From Candidatus Saccharimonadota bacterium (lineage in GTDB: Bacteria > Patescibacteriota > Saccharimonadia > Saccharimonadales > Saccharimonadaceae), in NCBI GenBank assembly GCA_009777365.1, contig WRLZ01000052.1:1-5337 (forward strand): DNA of 5,337 bases. The letters run 5' to 3'. Position numbers and translations under genes: made by a program. Below the pieces are notes generated by a model, which was not told where the DNA came from, did not search any database, and saw only the letters and a list, made by a program, of their open reading frames with translations. Below, piece by piece: positions 5,030-5,337 of the stretch. Position 1 is the first letter of the stretch, and each line of letters begins with the position of its first letter.

Positions 5030-5337
5030 ATGGAAAAAGAAAGAATTTTGAGCAGCGAAGTGGCGGGCAAGGTTGGGCAGGAGATTAGCATTGAGGGATG
5101 GTTGCACAAGAAGCGACTTTTGGGAGGGTTGAACTTCCTGACGGTGCGGGATAGGCGGGGGTTGACGCAGATTTTGGTAGAGGATAAGATTGAGCTGGAG
5201 AAGCTTAGGGGGCTTCAGATTGGTACGGTTCTTCAGGTGACGGGGAAGGTGGTGAAGGACGAGCGAGCGCCGGGCGGGGCGGAGATTCATGACGTGAAGC
5301 TGAATGTGATGATGCCGGTAATTGATGAGCCGCCGAT
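5030..5337 (+). CDS. aspS: Aspartyl-tRNA synthetase (archaeal/non-discriminating type), N-terminal part
   Basis: The first 102 codons are present; the gene runs off the window. The fragment is the OB-fold anticodon-binding domain of class IIb aminoacyl-tRNA synthetases: ISIEGWLHKKRLLGGLNFLT (residues 19-38), then VRDRRGLTQIL, then VLQVTGKVVKDERAPGGAEI and the strand before the catalytic domain (VMMPVIDEPP). The GG-LNFL-VRDR-G-TQ pattern and the short APGG-E-H hairpin fit archaeal-type AspRS, which in bacteria without AsnRS often also charges tRNA-Asn. AsnRS shares this fold and the APGG element and cannot be ruled out without the catalytic domain. The start is ATG 5030 with AAGGGG (5020-5025) four bases upstream. 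It lies 42 bases after the dsbA-like gene on the same strand. Confidence 0.75.
   Translation, partial: MEKERILSSEVAGKVGQEISIEGWLHKKRLLGGLNFLTVRDRRGLTQILVEDKIELEKLRGLQIGTVLQVTGKVVKDERAPGGAEIHDVKLNVMMPVIDEPP

Noticed and set aside
4730..5290. A 186-codon open frame on the - strand across the dsbA-like gene and aspS
   Set aside because: It is antisense to two recognised genes, has no family motif, and reads as reverse-strand shadow of biased codons.

Overview
The window looks like a stretch of a small bacterial genome, most likely from the Candidate Phyla Radiation; a Saccharibacteria (TM7)-like origin is my best guess. This rests on general impression: tightly packed core genes, G-heavy codons, a membrane-anchored DsbA-like protein, and the style of the SHMT and TsaD proteins. 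No marker gene settles it. UGA shows no sign of recoding. The complete genes stop at TAA (glyA) or TAG (folA, the repaired dinD, tsaD, dsbA-like), and TGA is never used as a stop. The + strand carries a strong G-over-C excess, also across the gene on the - strand and between genes, as expected if + is the leading replication strand.

Left part (1-2013): a possible tail of an upstream gene runs into glyA (serine hydroxymethyltransferase), which is followed after 6 bases by folA (dihydrofolate reductase). These two form a one-carbon/folate operon: SHMT makes 5,10-methylene-THF and DHFR regenerates THF after thymidylate synthesis. No thymidylate synthase is visible here. The first codons of glyA are made of five DnaA-box-like 9-mers, all in the same orientation and 11-12 bases apart. 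This is the most striking signal in the window.

Middle part (2014-4070): a dinD-family gene (DNA-damage-inducible protein D) carries a single-base frameshift in a conserved stretch. It lacks the G bias of its neighbours, which suggests recent arrival. It converges on tsaD (t6A tRNA modification), and the two stop codons share one CTAG palindrome. tsaD holds an extra segment of about 25-30 residues, opposite in base skew to the rest of the gene, that looks like an in-frame inserted repeat.

Right part (4071-5337): a 182-base divergent intergenic region holds two overlapping perfect-consensus sigma70-type promoters for tsaD, a very G-rich tract, and a promoter so close to the next ATG that the mRNA may be leaderless. 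A membrane-anchored DsbA/thioredoxin-like protein follows, then the 5' end of a class IIb aminoacyl-tRNA synthetase (probably AspRS), cut by the window edge.

I found no CRISPR array, tRNA, rRNA, transposase or convincing new multi-gene system. The interest lies in small-scale structures embedded in housekeeping genes.
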